NCBI GenBank assembly: GCA_024279425.1
Contig: JAJRRO010000101.1
Span: forward strand, 1-64,000
Source: Bacteroidota bacterium
GTDB taxonomy: Bacteria; Bacteroidota; Bacteroidia; Flavobacteriales; Flavobacteriaceae
Direction of reading: 5' to 3'
DNA: 64,000 nucleotides
Shown here: positions 9,395 through 17,546 of the stretch, in pieces
Layout: each line of letters opens with the position of its first letter
Position numbering within the stretch: position 1 is the first letter of the stretch
The notes under the pieces: generated by a model
Database searches by the model: none
The model's input: only the letters and a program-made list of their open reading frames with translations
Told to the model about the DNA's origin: nothing
Translations under genes and position numbers: made by a program

Positions 9395-10693
9395 ATGAGC
9401 TCAAATTTTGTTGAAGAATTAAAATGGAGAGGAATGTTGCATGATGTCATGCCAGGAACTGAGGAGCACTTAATGACGGGAATGAAATCTGCTTATGTGG
9501 GCATTGACCCAACCGCTGATTCGCTGCACATTGGGCACTTGGTAAGTGTAATGATGTTGCGTCATTTTCAATTGGCGGACCATAAACCCTATGCTTTGCT
9601 AGGTGGTGCTACAGGGATGATCGGGGATCCCTCAGGTAAATCAGAGGAACGCAATTTGTTGGACGAAGCCACATTGAGATTAAACCAAGAAGCCCTAAAG
9701 GCCCAATTAAGTGGGTTTTTGGATTTTGATAGTGATGCGAGCAATGCCGCTGTACTCGTCAATAATTATGACTGGATGAAAGATTTTTCCTTTTTGGAAT
9801 TTATCCGGGATATTGGCAAGCATATTACCGTTAATTATATGATGGCCAAAGATTCGGTGAAAAAGAGATTATCGGCCGAAACCAAAGAAGGTATGTCTTT
9901 TACAGAGTTCACCTATCAATTGGTACAGGGCTACGATTTTTTACATCTGTACCAAAATAACAATTGTACTTTACAAATGGGCGGCAGCGATCAATGGGGG
10001 AATATCACCACAGGGACTGAATTGATCCGGAGAATTGGTAGGGGTAAGGGATATGCGCTGACCTGTCCGCTGATTACCAAAGCTGATGGTACTAAATTCG
10101 GAAAAACGGAGAGTGGTAATGTTTGGCTGGACCCCCATAGAACATCACCCTATAAATTTTATCAGTACTGGTTAAACACTTCTGATGAAGATGCGGAGAA
10201 ATATATTAAAATATTTACTTTCCTTATCAAGGAGGAGATTGAAGATTTAATAAAAGAGCATCAGCAAGCACAACATTTAAGGATACTGCAAAAGCGTTTG
10301 GCCGAAGAGATTACGGTATTGGTACATTCTCAAGAAGATTTGGACAATGCCGTGAAAGCGAGTGATATCCTATTTGGAAAATCTACCTCGGAAGATTTGA
10401 AAACACTTGATGAAGAAACTTTCCTTGATGTTTTTGATGGTGTGCCCCAAGCCAATATTTCAAAATCGGTATTGGAAGAAGGTTTGGATATGATTGGTGC
10501 ACTTGCAGCCAAAACGGGTTTTTTAGCTTCTAACGGTGAGGCTCGTCGAGAACTAAAGCAAAATTCAATATCGGTAAACAAGGAAAAGGTCACGGAAGAT
10601 TATAAAATAACCATGGCCGATTTAATCGATGACAAGTTTGTACTCTTGCAAAAGGGAAAGAGGAATTATTTTGTATTAATGATGAATGATTAA
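9395..10693 (+). CDS. tyrS: Tyrosyl-tRNA synthetase
   Basis: A 432-residue class I synthetase that charges tRNA-Tyr. HIGH is present as LHIGHLVSV near residue 47. [15 protein letters not shown] recognises tyrosine, and KFGKT near residue 230 stands for KMSKS. A C-terminal S4-like RNA-binding domain starts about residue 365. A -7-like TATATTTG lies at 9361-9368 upstream, but no well-spaced TTG was found before it. Confidence 0.98.
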   Translation: MSSNFVEELKWRGMLHDVMPGTEEHLMTGMKSAYVGIDPTADSLHIGHLVSVMMLRHFQLADHKPYALLGGATGMIGDPSGKSEERNLLDEATLRLNQEALKAQLSGFLDFDSDASNAAVLVNNYDWMKDFSFLEFIRDIGKHITVNYMMAKDSVKKRLSAETKEGMSFTEFTYQLVQGYDFLHLYQNNNCTLQMGGSDQWGNITTGTELIRRIGRGKGYALTCPLITKADGTKFGKTESGNVWLDPHRTSPYKFYQYWLNTSDEDAEKYIKIFTFLIKEEIEDLIKEHQQAQHLRILQKRLAEEITVLVHSQEDLDNAVKASDILFGKSTSEDLKTLDEETFLDVFDGVPQANISKSVLEEGLDMIGALAAKTGFLASNGEARRELKQNSISVNKEKVTEDYKITMADLIDDKFVLLQKGKRNYFVLMMND

Positions 10694-10744
10694 ACGCAAC
10701 TTTTTATTCCAAGTTGTATCTTCTTATTGGTACATTAGATAATT

Positions 10745-11102
10745 ATGATGAAGAAACTGACTTTTATTTTTTTTTATTTTGGTTTTTTTGTCTTGTGAAA
10801 ATGATGATGATAGTAGACTGCAGGAAATAAATGGGCGCTATACACATGAAATCACAGATTGTGATAATACGGCCAACCCCGAGATAAATTGTACTGAATT
10901 TATGGAGTTAGTCAATGACTCCGAAGTTGATCTGTTATACGGAGGCGGGGATATAGTTCATAGATTCAGTTATACGCGTAAAGGAAATATTCTTGATTTG
11001 CAAGGGCCATTGACTTCAAGCTTTAAAGTGTCCTTTACGATTAAGGACAGTAGAACACTGATCCGCAACGACAATGGGGACGTTTGGGTGAAAAGTGAAT
11101 GA
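10745..11102 (+). CDS. Small lipoprotein with apparent one-base frameshift in a T9 tract
   Basis: The frame open from a TTG at 10779 encodes VFLSCENDDDSRLQEINGRY and about 85 further residues, with a lipobox but no complete signal peptide. The missing signal peptide lies just upstream in another frame, from the ATG pair at 10745/10748 (MMKKLTFIFF). Removing one T from the nine-T run at 10767-10775 joins both into a normal lipoprotein, MMKKLTFIFFILVFLSC. The mature part resembles small lipocalin-like flavobacterial lipoproteins, but the family is not recognised. The gene may be phase-variable, decayed, or affected by a sequencing error. Confidence 0.6.
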
Positions 11103-11117
11103 TTATTGACAACAGTT

Positions 11118-12098
11118 TTACACCATCATCAAATTGCAACCCCGAATATCTGAATGGTCAAAACGGCCTAAGATTTCAAAACTATCATTGTCATATTTTT
11201 TACCCAAATCCTGGGTGGCAATAAAAGAGCAGGAATTGATATTGGCCAGATCAATGACGTTGACACCTCCGGTTTTACCATTTGTTTGATAGCTCAATGG
11301 ATCTTCAGTGTCCCGGATTAAGATTTTCATCCATGGAGGGGTGTTAAAGATGCCATTGCCTTTAGAATAAGCTTGTGAAAGCAACTCGGTCATGCCATAT
11401 TCGGAATGAATGGTATTGATTCCAAATCCATTTTTAAGGGTTTCGTGAAGCTCTTCCCGAATCATTTCCTTTCTTCTCCCCTTCATTCCACCCGTTTCTA
11501 TTACAATAGTGTTTTTTAGTTTCAAACGACGCTTTTCAACCAAATCCAGCAATGCGAATGAAACACCTATGAGAATTACTTTTTTTTCTTCAGCTTCAAG
11601 CCCTTGCATTTTTTTGATAAGAGTATCGACCTCATCGAGATAAAACCCACTTTCTGGATGCTTGCTTTTTTTAATAAGGTCATCAACCATATATATTAGC
11701 GAGGACCCTGTGCGCTCCAAATAGGAAGGCAATAAGGCCAAAATGCAATAATCGGTGATGCGCCCGTAGCATCTTTTAAAACCACTTAGATAACTTTTTT
11801 CGTAAAGACCAATATCCGAAACGTAATGTTTGCTAGTATCTTGACCTGTTGTACCACTACTTGTGAATATAACCTCCCCGACACTTCTCGTTGAAATTAT
11901 CATTTTCGATTTAAAGAGTCCAATAGGTAAGAAAGGTATTTCTTTTAAGGATTTAACATTCGTTGTGTCTTTTCCCAACAGATTACAAAACTGATGGTAT
12001 ACTTCATTATTGTTGTACTGGAACCTGAAAATCGCGATTGTCGCGGATTCGAATTCTGCCGCTGAGGCAATGTCAAATATTTTAGAGGAATCAATCAT
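11118..12098 (-). CDS. LuxE/PaaK-like acyltransferase (acyl-protein synthetase family)
   Basis: A 326-residue protein of the adenylate-forming LuxE branch. IPFLPIGLFKSKMI followed by EVIFTSSGTTGQDTSKHYVS is the typical start and AMP/acyl binding loop. HSEYGMTELLSQAYSK and the C-terminal RFDHSDIRGCNLM are also family motifs. Flavobacteria carry this gene as a single copy of unknown substrate, thought to activate or transfer an acyl group. There is no luciferase context here. It stands alone, downstream of the two T9SS mini-genes on the same strand. Confidence 0.82.
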   Translation of the reverse strand: MIDSSKIFDIASAAEFESATIAIFRFQYNNNEVYHQFCNLLGKDTTNVKSLKEIPFLPIGLFKSKMIISTRSVGEVIFTSSGTTGQDTSKHYVSDIGLYEKSYLSGFKRCYGRITDYCILALLPSYLERTGSSLIYMVDDLIKKSKHPESGFYLDEVDTLIKKMQGLEAEEKKVILIGVSFALLDLVEKRRLKLKNTIVIETGGMKGRRKEMIREELHETLKNGFGINTIHSEYGMTELLSQAYSKGNGIFNTPPWMKILIRDTEDPLSYQTNGKTGGVNVIDLANINSCSFIATQDLGKKYDNDSFEILGRFDHSDIRGCNLMMV

Positions 12099-12154
12099 TT
12101 GCTTCTTAAAAGCAAAGGTAATGATATGAAAAGCGAATAAATTGAAGTATGGTT

Positions 12155-12481
12155 TTATTTTACCACGAGTTTTCTGGTAATGGTACTGTTGCTTTCGGTT
12201 ACTTGTAATACATAAACCCCGGGGACCAATGTTGAAATATTCAAGGCAGTATTCAAAATTCGATCTGTAAGTACAACTTTTCCAAAAACATCATAAACAA
12301 CAATTTCTTTCCTGGCATTCTTGTCTGTTTTTATATACACGACATCATCGAATACCGGGTTGGGATAAAGCTTGAATCCTGAAATTTCGTTGCTTGGAGA
12401 ATCCGTAAAATCCACTGTAGGTTCTTGTGCGGAAAGCACAAAGGAAAACACAATAAGTAGCGCAAAGTAGATTTTTTTCAT
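12155..12481 (-). CDS. Cargo-less T9SS type A sorting-domain mini-protein 1
   Basis: A 108-residue secreted protein. It has a signal peptide (MKKIYFALLIVFSFVLSAQ), then about 17 linker residues, then immediately a complete type A sorting domain: GFKLYPNPVFDDVVYIKT, IVVYDVFGKVV, LNISTLVPGVYVLQV and the C-terminal TRKLVVK. There is no room for a passenger domain. It is a paralogue of the gene at 12648-12959. Twin TCATCGATGA palindromes lie about 110 bp upstream of its start. Confidence 0.88.
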   Translation of the reverse strand: MKKIYFALLIVFSFVLSAQEPTVDFTDSPSNEISGFKLYPNPVFDDVVYIKTDKNARKEIVVYDVFGKVVLTDRILNTALNISTLVPGVYVLQVTESNSTITRKLVVK

Positions 12482-12590
12482 TTGGATTGATTTGGGATCA
12501 ACAAAGTAAAGATACTGAAAGACAATACTTACAGAACGAAAATGTTGTGAAATTCGATAAAATGTAGGTGTACAATTGGCAGATTGCAGT

Positions 12591-12620
12591 TCATCGATGA
12601 ATTTGGTAAATCATCGATGA
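12591..12620. promoter_or_regulatory. Twin palindromic operator-like sites TCATCGATGA
   Basis: The 10-bp perfect palindrome TCATCGATGA occurs at 12591-12600 and again at 12611-12620. The centres are exactly 20 bp apart, close to two turns of the helix, so proteins bound at both would lie on one face. They are upstream of the first T9SS mini-gene (start at 12481) and just after the stop of the second. Binding protein unknown. Confidence 0.5.
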
Positions 12621-12647
12621 AATGGTGATAGGTTTTTGGAAGAATAA

Positions 12648-12959
12648 CTATTTAACAATCAGCTTTCTGGTAGCCATTTTGTCTTTTTCATAAACACGTA
12701 AAATATAAACTCCCGCATCTAATTCAGAGACATTCAATTCTTCCCGTAAAATGGTAGTCTGTAAAACCTGAGTGCCCAAAACATCAAAAATCTGAATCTT
12801 TTTTGGCCCGCTGTTGTCCGTGATAATGTATACTTTACCGTTCGTTGCGGGATTTGGGTATAACTTAAAACCATCTATATCCCCATTAGGCTTTGCATCT
12901 TGTGCGAAGCTTAAGAAAACAAAAAGAAAAAAGAAAGCAACAAAGTATAATTTCTTCAT
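12648..12959 (-). CDS. Cargo-less T9SS type A sorting-domain mini-protein 2
   Basis: A 103-residue protein. The start at 12959 (MKKLYFVAFFFLFVFLSFAQ) is chosen because it begins a clean signal peptide; ten more upstream codons are open but do not fit. After the cleavage site only about 15 residues precede the sorting domain GFKLYPNPATNGKVYIIT, IQIFDVLGTQVLQT, LNVSELDAGVYILRV and TRKLIVK. It is divergent from the response regulator gene, with a 241-bp shared control region. Confidence 0.88.
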   Translation of the reverse strand: MKKLYFVAFFFLFVFLSFAQDAKPNGDIDGFKLYPNPATNGKVYIITDNSGPKKIQIFDVLGTQVLQTTILREELNVSELDAGVYILRVYEKDKMATRKLIVK

Positions 12960-13083
12960 GTAGATGACGTTACAAAAAGCATATCGCAAATATAATAATT
13001 TTAACTTTTGATTGTCAGAGCTTTCTCGGTATTTAAGTCAAAATTCGTTGAAATGCATTAATTCACATTTGCAAAGACCTGTT

Positions 13084-13127
13084 TGTTAATATTTTGTACA
13101 CAGGGTGTTACCATATTGTTACCATTT
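13084..13127 (+). promoter_or_regulatory. Array of four 11-bp direct repeats (Pho-box-like) before the response regulator
   Basis: Repeats start at 13084 (TGTTAATATTT), 13095 (TGTACACAGGG), 13106 (TGTTACCATAT) and 13117 (TGTTACCATTT), with an exact 11-bp period. OmpR/PhoB-type regulators bind as dimers to 11-bp direct repeats, and the E. coli Pho box unit is TGTCA-like. The array ends 73 bp before the start codon of the PhoB-like gene, so autoregulation is likely. The divergent T9SS mini-gene could be controlled too. Confidence 0.65.
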
Positions 13128-13200
13128 TAATCTTTGACAAAGAGGTTTCCTGCAATAGTATTATATTTACTTTTAGGCATGAAACCAATATTATTTATTG

Positions 13201-13887
13201 ATGAAAAAGAAGGATATTAAGATATTGATGGTAGACGATGAACCAGACATTTTGGAGATTGTTAAGTACAATCTTTCGTCAGTTGGGTATCAAGTATTTA
13301 CTGCTAAGGATGGGGTCGAGGGTGTTGAGAAAGCAAAGAAAAAGAATCCTCATTTGATTATCCTTGACGTAATGATGCCTAAAATGGATGGGATTGAGGC
13401 TTGTGAGATTATTCGTAGGACTCCTGGCCTTGAAAATACGATTATCACTTTTTTGACCGCCCGAGGTGAGGACTATTCCCAGGTCGCTGGTTTTGAGGCT
13501 GGAGCAGATGATTATATTACCAAGCCGATAAAGCCGAAGGTATTGATAAGTAAAGTAAAGGCTTTGTTACGAAGGTTAAAAGAAGATGACTCAAATACTG
13601 ATGAAATTGTTAGTGTTGGCAATATTATCATAAATAGGGAAGAGTATAAGATTATAAACAATGGTTCCGAGATTTTTCTACCAAGAAAGGAATTTGAGTT
13701 GTTGGCCTTGCTTACCTCAAAACCTAATAAAGTGTTTAAAAGAGAGGTCATTTTAGACAAGGTTTGGGGCAATGAGGTCGTGGTTGGTGGCCGCACTATA
13801 GATGTGCATATTAGGAAATTACGGGAAAAAATTGGCGAACATCATTTTAAGACCGTAAAGGGAGTAGGATATAAGTTCGTTCTGTAA
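13201..13887 (+). CDS. OmpR/PhoB-family response regulator
   Basis: A 228-residue two-domain regulator. The receiver domain has ILMVDDEPDILEIV, the phospho-acceptor Asp in LIILDVMMPKMDG near residue 54, and the conserved Lys in YITKPIKP. The winged-helix output domain from about residue 130 includes RKEFELLALL and GGRTIDVHIRKLREKIG and ends VKGVGYKF. The ATG at 13201 is preferred to the TTG one codon upstream. The next gene is its histidine kinase, overlapping by one base. The Pho-box-like array upstream fits a PhoB role, which is inference. Confidence 0.95.
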   Translation: MKKKDIKILMVDDEPDILEIVKYNLSSVGYQVFTAKDGVEGVEKAKKKNPHLIILDVMMPKMDGIEACEIIRRTPGLENTIITFLTARGEDYSQVAGFEAGADDYITKPIKPKVLISKVKALLRRLKEDDSNTDEIVSVGNIIINREEYKIINNGSEIFLPRKEFELLALLTSKPNKVFKREVILDKVWGNEVVVGGRTIDVHIRKLREKIGEHHFKTVKGVGYKFVL

Positions 13888-14963
13888 TGGCGATTCGTTT
13901 AAAAAAGTCCTACAGATTTGCCTTTAGGTCCGCACTTCTTGTTACTGTTATTTCAATCTTGGTTTTATTGGGATTATTATGGATTTTAGTAGCTATTAAT
14001 TGGGTTCTCGTTGGTTTATTTTCCGTGCTTACATTTGTTTTTTCATTTATAGTGCTCCAAATTCGAATTGAGAATTTTATTTATCGACAGATCAAAAGGA
14101 TATATGATGATGTCGCATTACTAGAGTCATCAGATCTTACTTCGGGACCTATTACTACCGATATGAAAACCCTTACGGAGGAAATAGAAAAATTTGCGAA
14201 GGATAAAAAAATAGAAATTGATACCCTTAAGATCCGTGAAGAATATAGAAAAGACTTCTTGGGGAATATTTCGCATGAACTTAAAACTCCACTTTTCACC
14301 GTACAAGGATATATACTTACATTACTTGACGGTGCCTTGGAGGACAAAAATGTGCGTAAAAAATATCTTCAAAGAGCAAATAAAGGTGTTGAGCGCCTCA
14401 TTTATATCGTCAGTGACCTTGATTTAATAACAAAGCTGGAAGTCGGGGATTTAAATTTGAAACGGGTCGATTTTGATATTATCGAGCTTGTACAGAATGT
14501 CTTTGAACTTTTGGAGATGAAGGCAGCCAAAAAGAAAATAATCCTAACTTTTGATATGGATTATAAAGACTCCATCTACGTTCACGCTGATCGTGAAAAA
14601 ATACAACAAGTGCTTACAAATTTATTGGTTAACGCCATTAAATATGGACAGGAAGATGGGATAACGGAAGTGAGTGTTGAAAATTTAATTAAGAACAAAG
14701 TGATTGTTAGGGTCACGGATAATGGTGAGGGCATTGCTGAGCCGCATATACCAAGACTGTTCGAACGTTTTTATAGGGTTGATAAAAGTGGTAGCCGAAG
14801 AGAAGGTGGGTCAGGTCTGGGTCTTTCAATAGTGAAGCATATTGTCGAAGCTCATGATGAAAAGATATATGTTGAAAGTGCAGAGGGCGTGGGCTCAGAG
14901 TTTTCCTTTACGTTAGAGAAGACCAATAGTCAAAACGATGACACTTTTACTCTTAACAATTAG
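13887..14963 (+). CDS. PhoR-type sensor histidine kinase
   Basis: A 358-residue inner-membrane kinase. Two adjacent N-terminal membrane helices (residues about 14-60) leave almost no periplasmic loop. A short HAMP-like linker follows, then the H-box FLGNISHELKTPLFTVQGY with the phospho-His near residue 131. ATP-binding boxes are LLVNAIKYG (N), VRVTDNGEGI (G1), LFERFYRVDKS (F) and GSGLGLSIVKHI (G2). No clear PAS domain was seen, and the lack of a sensor loop suggests it reads a membrane or protein-partner signal. Partner of the upstream regulator. Confidence 0.95.
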   Translation: MAIRLKKSYRFAFRSALLVTVISILVLLGLLWILVAINWVLVGLFSVLTFVFSFIVLQIRIENFIYRQIKRIYDDVALLESSDLTSGPITTDMKTLTEEIEKFAKDKKIEIDTLKIREEYRKDFLGNISHELKTPLFTVQGYILTLLDGALEDKNVRKKYLQRANKGVERLIYIVSDLDLITKLEVGDLNLKRVDFDIIELVQNVFELLEMKAAKKKIILTFDMDYKDSIYVHADREKIQQVLTNLLVNAIKYGQEDGITEVSVENLIKNKVIVRVTDNGEGIAEPHIPRLFERFYRVDKSGSRREGGSGLGLSIVKHIVEAHDEKIYVESAEGVGSEFSFTLEKTNSQNDDTFTLNN

Positions 14964-15003
14964 GATTTCATTAGTTTTGCCCCTGCAATTAATATTGGAT
15001 GCT

Positions 15004-15675
15004 GTGGGGAGCAAAAACAAGTTAAAACGATTTAAGGACAATGCTACATTTAAAAATGTGGTTCAGCCAAGCAGGCAAGAAATTGAGGAAGGTTCCTTTT
15101 TACTAAAGGGTAATTGGAGTGGTTTTTTCGGGAATGACAATCCCATTATCCTCGAGCTGGGTTGTGGAAAAGGTGAATACACTTTAGGTCTGGCAAGACA
15201 AGATGTAAATAAAAATTTTATCGGATTGGACATAAAAGGAGCTCGATTGTGGAGAGGTGCTAAGACCGCCTTGGAAGAAAACCTGCATAATGTGGCCTTT
15301 TTAAGAACACAAATAGAATTGGTAGATGATATATTTGCTGCAAATGAAGTGTCAGAAATTTGGATAACTTTCCCAGATCCACAAATAAAGTACAAGCGTA
15401 CCAAACATAGAATGACCAACGAGGAATTCCTGATACGATATGAGCGTATTATGATTAACCATGGATTGGTTCATCTAAAGACAGATAGTGAATTTATGCA
15501 TGGGTATACATTGGGCCTTTTACAAGGTTCAGCCAGAGAAATAGTTTACGCCAATCACGATATATATAAAAATGAAGGAAGCCCAAAAGAAGTATTGTCT
15601 ATTCAGACTTTTTATGAAAAGCAGTATCTTGAAAAAGGAAAGCCTATCACTTATTTAAAATTTAGGATAAATTAG
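15004..15675 (+). CDS. trmB: tRNA (guanine-N7-)-methyltransferase
   Basis: A 223-residue SAM enzyme that methylates G46 of tRNA. The GTG at 15004 is chosen because it gives the normal family N-terminus, VGSKNKLKRFKDNATFKNV. The longer open frame reaching back into the histidine kinase gene adds 22 hydrophobic residues not seen in TrmB. ILELGCGKGEYTLGLA binds SAM. IWITFPDPQIKYKRTKHRMT is the catalytic PDPW-type motif (here PDPQIK). Confidence 0.95.
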   Translation: MGSKNKLKRFKDNATFKNVVQPSRQEIEEGSFLLKGNWSGFFGNDNPIILELGCGKGEYTLGLARQDVNKNFIGLDIKGARLWRGAKTALEENLHNVAFLRTQIELVDDIFAANEVSEIWITFPDPQIKYKRTKHRMTNEEFLIRYERIMINHGLVHLKTDSEFMHGYTLGLLQGSAREIVYANHDIYKNEGSPKEVLSIQTFYEKQYLEKGKPITYLKFRIN

Positions 15676-15678
15676 TAC

Positions 15679-16305
15679 ATGGAGCATTTACTTATTCTTT
15701 TCTTCGCTACTTTTTCTGCGGCATTCATGGCAACGGTACCCCCTGGTCTTTTAAACATGAATGCAGCCAAGACGAGTGTTGATAAAGGTAAATTGAACGG
15801 CATCATCTTTAGCCTAGGGGTCTCAACCATGATAATGCTTCAGGCAGTGGTGGCGGTATATATTTCAAAATACCTACATAGGAACCCCGATGTTGTAGAG
15901 GCTTTGTTAAAGATTGCGGTTCTGGTCTTTGCCTTTTTGGCCATATATTTTTTTATGGCTGCGAGAGGCAATAAGAAAAAAGCCGTAAAAGCAGTGAATA
16001 TCAGTAAAAGAAATAGCTTTTTTAAAGGTATACTGTTGGCGGGCTTAAATCTTTTGACCATACCCTACTATAGCGGATTGAATATTATGTGGAATGCCTC
16101 AGGCTGGATAAAATTCCAAATTTGGGATATTGTTGTCTTTGTTTTGGCTGCTGGTTGCGGAACCTTTTCGGTATTGTATATGTATACCATCTATTTTAAT
16201 AAATTAGAAAATAAGACCAATCGATTTTCAAAGAATGCCAACTACATCCTAAGTGCTTTGATGCTGGTTCTTTTGGCCATAGCTTTATATAGGATATTTG
16301 ATTGA
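15679..16305 (+). CDS. LysE-family transporter
   Basis: A 208-residue membrane protein with about six helices. The N-terminal ATVPPGLLNMNAAKTSVDKG matches the PGP-type signature of the LysE/RhtB exporter superfamily. These proteins export amino acids or related small molecules, but the substrate here is unknown. It follows trmB by 3 bp. Its TGA stop overlaps the ATG of the MGMT-like gene. Confidence 0.85.
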   Translation: MEHLLILFFATFSAAFMATVPPGLLNMNAAKTSVDKGKLNGIIFSLGVSTMIMLQAVVAVYISKYLHRNPDVVEALLKIAVLVFAFLAIYFFMAARGNKKKAVKAVNISKRNSFFKGILLAGLNLLTIPYYSGLNIMWNASGWIKFQIWDIVVFVLAAGCGTFSVLYMYTIYFNKLENKTNRFSKNANYILSALMLVLLAIALYRIFD

Positions 16306-16655
16306 TGAAAAAAGAAAACAAGAACTTTTTCCAAAAAGTATATGCCGTGGCCCAATTAATCCCGTACGGAAGGGTCACTTCTTATGGAGCCATTGCCAAA
16401 TACCTTGGTGCGGCGAGAAGTGCCCGTATGGTTGGTTGGGCCATGAATGGTGCTGGGAGTATGCCCGACGTTCCCGCACATAGGGTGGTAAACAAGATTG
16501 GACTATTGACGGGAAAGCATCATTTTGAAGGAACCAATTTAATGCAACAACTTCTTGAAAGCGAAGGAATCGAAATTAGAGACAACCAAATTATCGATTT
16601 TGAAAAACACTTTTGGGACCCCTGGAAAGAACTTGATTCAGGTTCTCAATTCTAG
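16305..16655 (+). CDS. MGMT-family alkyltransferase-like protein
   Basis: A 116-residue, DNA-binding-domain-only member of the O6-methylguanine methyltransferase family. IPYGRVTSYGAIAKYLG is the helix-turn-helix region with the Tyr/Arg residues used for base flipping. In the active-site motif PCHRV the acceptor Cys is replaced by Ala (VPAHRVVNK). It therefore cannot accept an alkyl group and more likely marks alkylated guanine for excision repair, as described for ATL proteins. The ATG at 16305 lies in the stop codon of lysE. Confidence 0.88.
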   Translation: MKKENKNFFQKVYAVAQLIPYGRVTSYGAIAKYLGAARSARMVGWAMNGAGSMPDVPAHRVVNKIGLLTGKHHFEGTNLMQQLLESEGIEIRDNQIIDFEKHFWDPWKELDSGSQF

Positions 16656-16667
16656 TTTTTTTTGGAT

Positions 16668-16818
16668 TCACTCAAAACTCAATGTGAATACCGTATTCTC
16701 ATTGGATACAAGGCCTAACGTTCCACCGTGCAAATGCATGATTTGTTTTGAAAGACTTAGTCCAATCCCTGTTCCTGCATTCTTGGTGGTAAAAAAGGGC
16801 ACGAAGATTTCATCGATC
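16668..16818 (-). pseudogene. C-terminal remnant of a sensor histidine kinase
   Basis: Only the end of an NtrB-type kinase ATPase domain remains. IDEIFVPFFTTKNAGTGIG, then LSLSKQIMHLHGGTLGL and the closing FTLSFE, are the F/G2 boxes and the last strands. Everything upstream (H-box, sensor) is missing. Homology stops at about 16815 where a forward-strand permease fragment begins. It is a truncated gene left by deletion, not a short functional protein. Confidence 0.8.
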
Positions 16819-17529
16819 AACTCTATCATAATCAACTCAAGGATGGCACAAGAACTCGGTTTGACCAACCCTTTGGGAAAGGAGCTTGATAACAACGGTC
16901 AAACTTGGACTGTTATAGGAGTTGTTGATGATTTTCATTTTAAGTCTTTGAAAGAGGATATTTCGTCTTTGTCATTAGTTATTGGAAGGGATACCGGTGC
17001 GGTTTCCGTGAAACTAGAAAAAGGTAACGTAAGCGATGCATTAGCATCTATCGGTGCCGTTTGGAATAAAAATGTACCCAATCAGGCCATAAATTACACA
17101 TTTTTAGACCAAGAATTCACCCAAATGCATGAAGATGTCCAGCGTATGGGCAGAATTTTTAACAGCTTCGCCCTATTTGCCATTTTTGTGGCCTGTTTGG
17201 GCTTGTTTGCCCTTTCTGCATTTATGGTAGAACAGCGAAAAAAGGAAATAAGTATACGGATTGTTCTGGGCGCGCCTTTTAAAAGTATTTATCAATTGCT
17301 TACCCTTGATTTTATGAAGTTGATCTTGATTTCCATTGCTATTGCCATACCTGTTGGTTGGTATATGATGAACCGATGGTTAGTAGATTTTGCGTATCGC
17401 ATTAGCATCGGCTGGGAAATATTTCTGGCCGCGGGACTTATTGCCTTGGTCATTGCAACTTTAACCATTAGCTATCAGTCGATAGCTGCGGCACTGATGC
17501 AGCCTTTAAAAAGCCTACGAACGGAATAA
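16819..17529 (+). pseudogene. C-terminal remnant of a MacB/FtsX-type ABC permease
   Basis: The frame from about 16819 encodes the last ~236 residues of a FtsX-domain permease. The end of the periplasmic core is NSIIINSRMAQELGLTNPLG with TWTVIGVVDDFHFKSL. Three membrane helices follow, with VEQRKKEISIRIVLGAPFKS between the first two, and the end AALMQPLKSLRTE. The N-terminal helix and about half of the core domain are missing, cut where the histidine kinase remnant begins. The open frame extends further left, but that part has no permease similarity. Confidence 0.8.
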
Positions 17530-17546
17530 TTTTAAAAGAGAACACT

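Noticed and set aside
13161-13170. TATATTTAC as a -7 promoter box for the response regulator
   Set aside because: The nearest TTG is about 25 bp upstream, outside the usual spacing, and the last base differs from TAnnTTTG.
16555-16818. The first ~88 codons of the forward frame that runs into the permease remnant
   Set aside because: They overlap the MGMT gene and the antisense kinase remnant and carry no permease similarity; the frame is open by chance.
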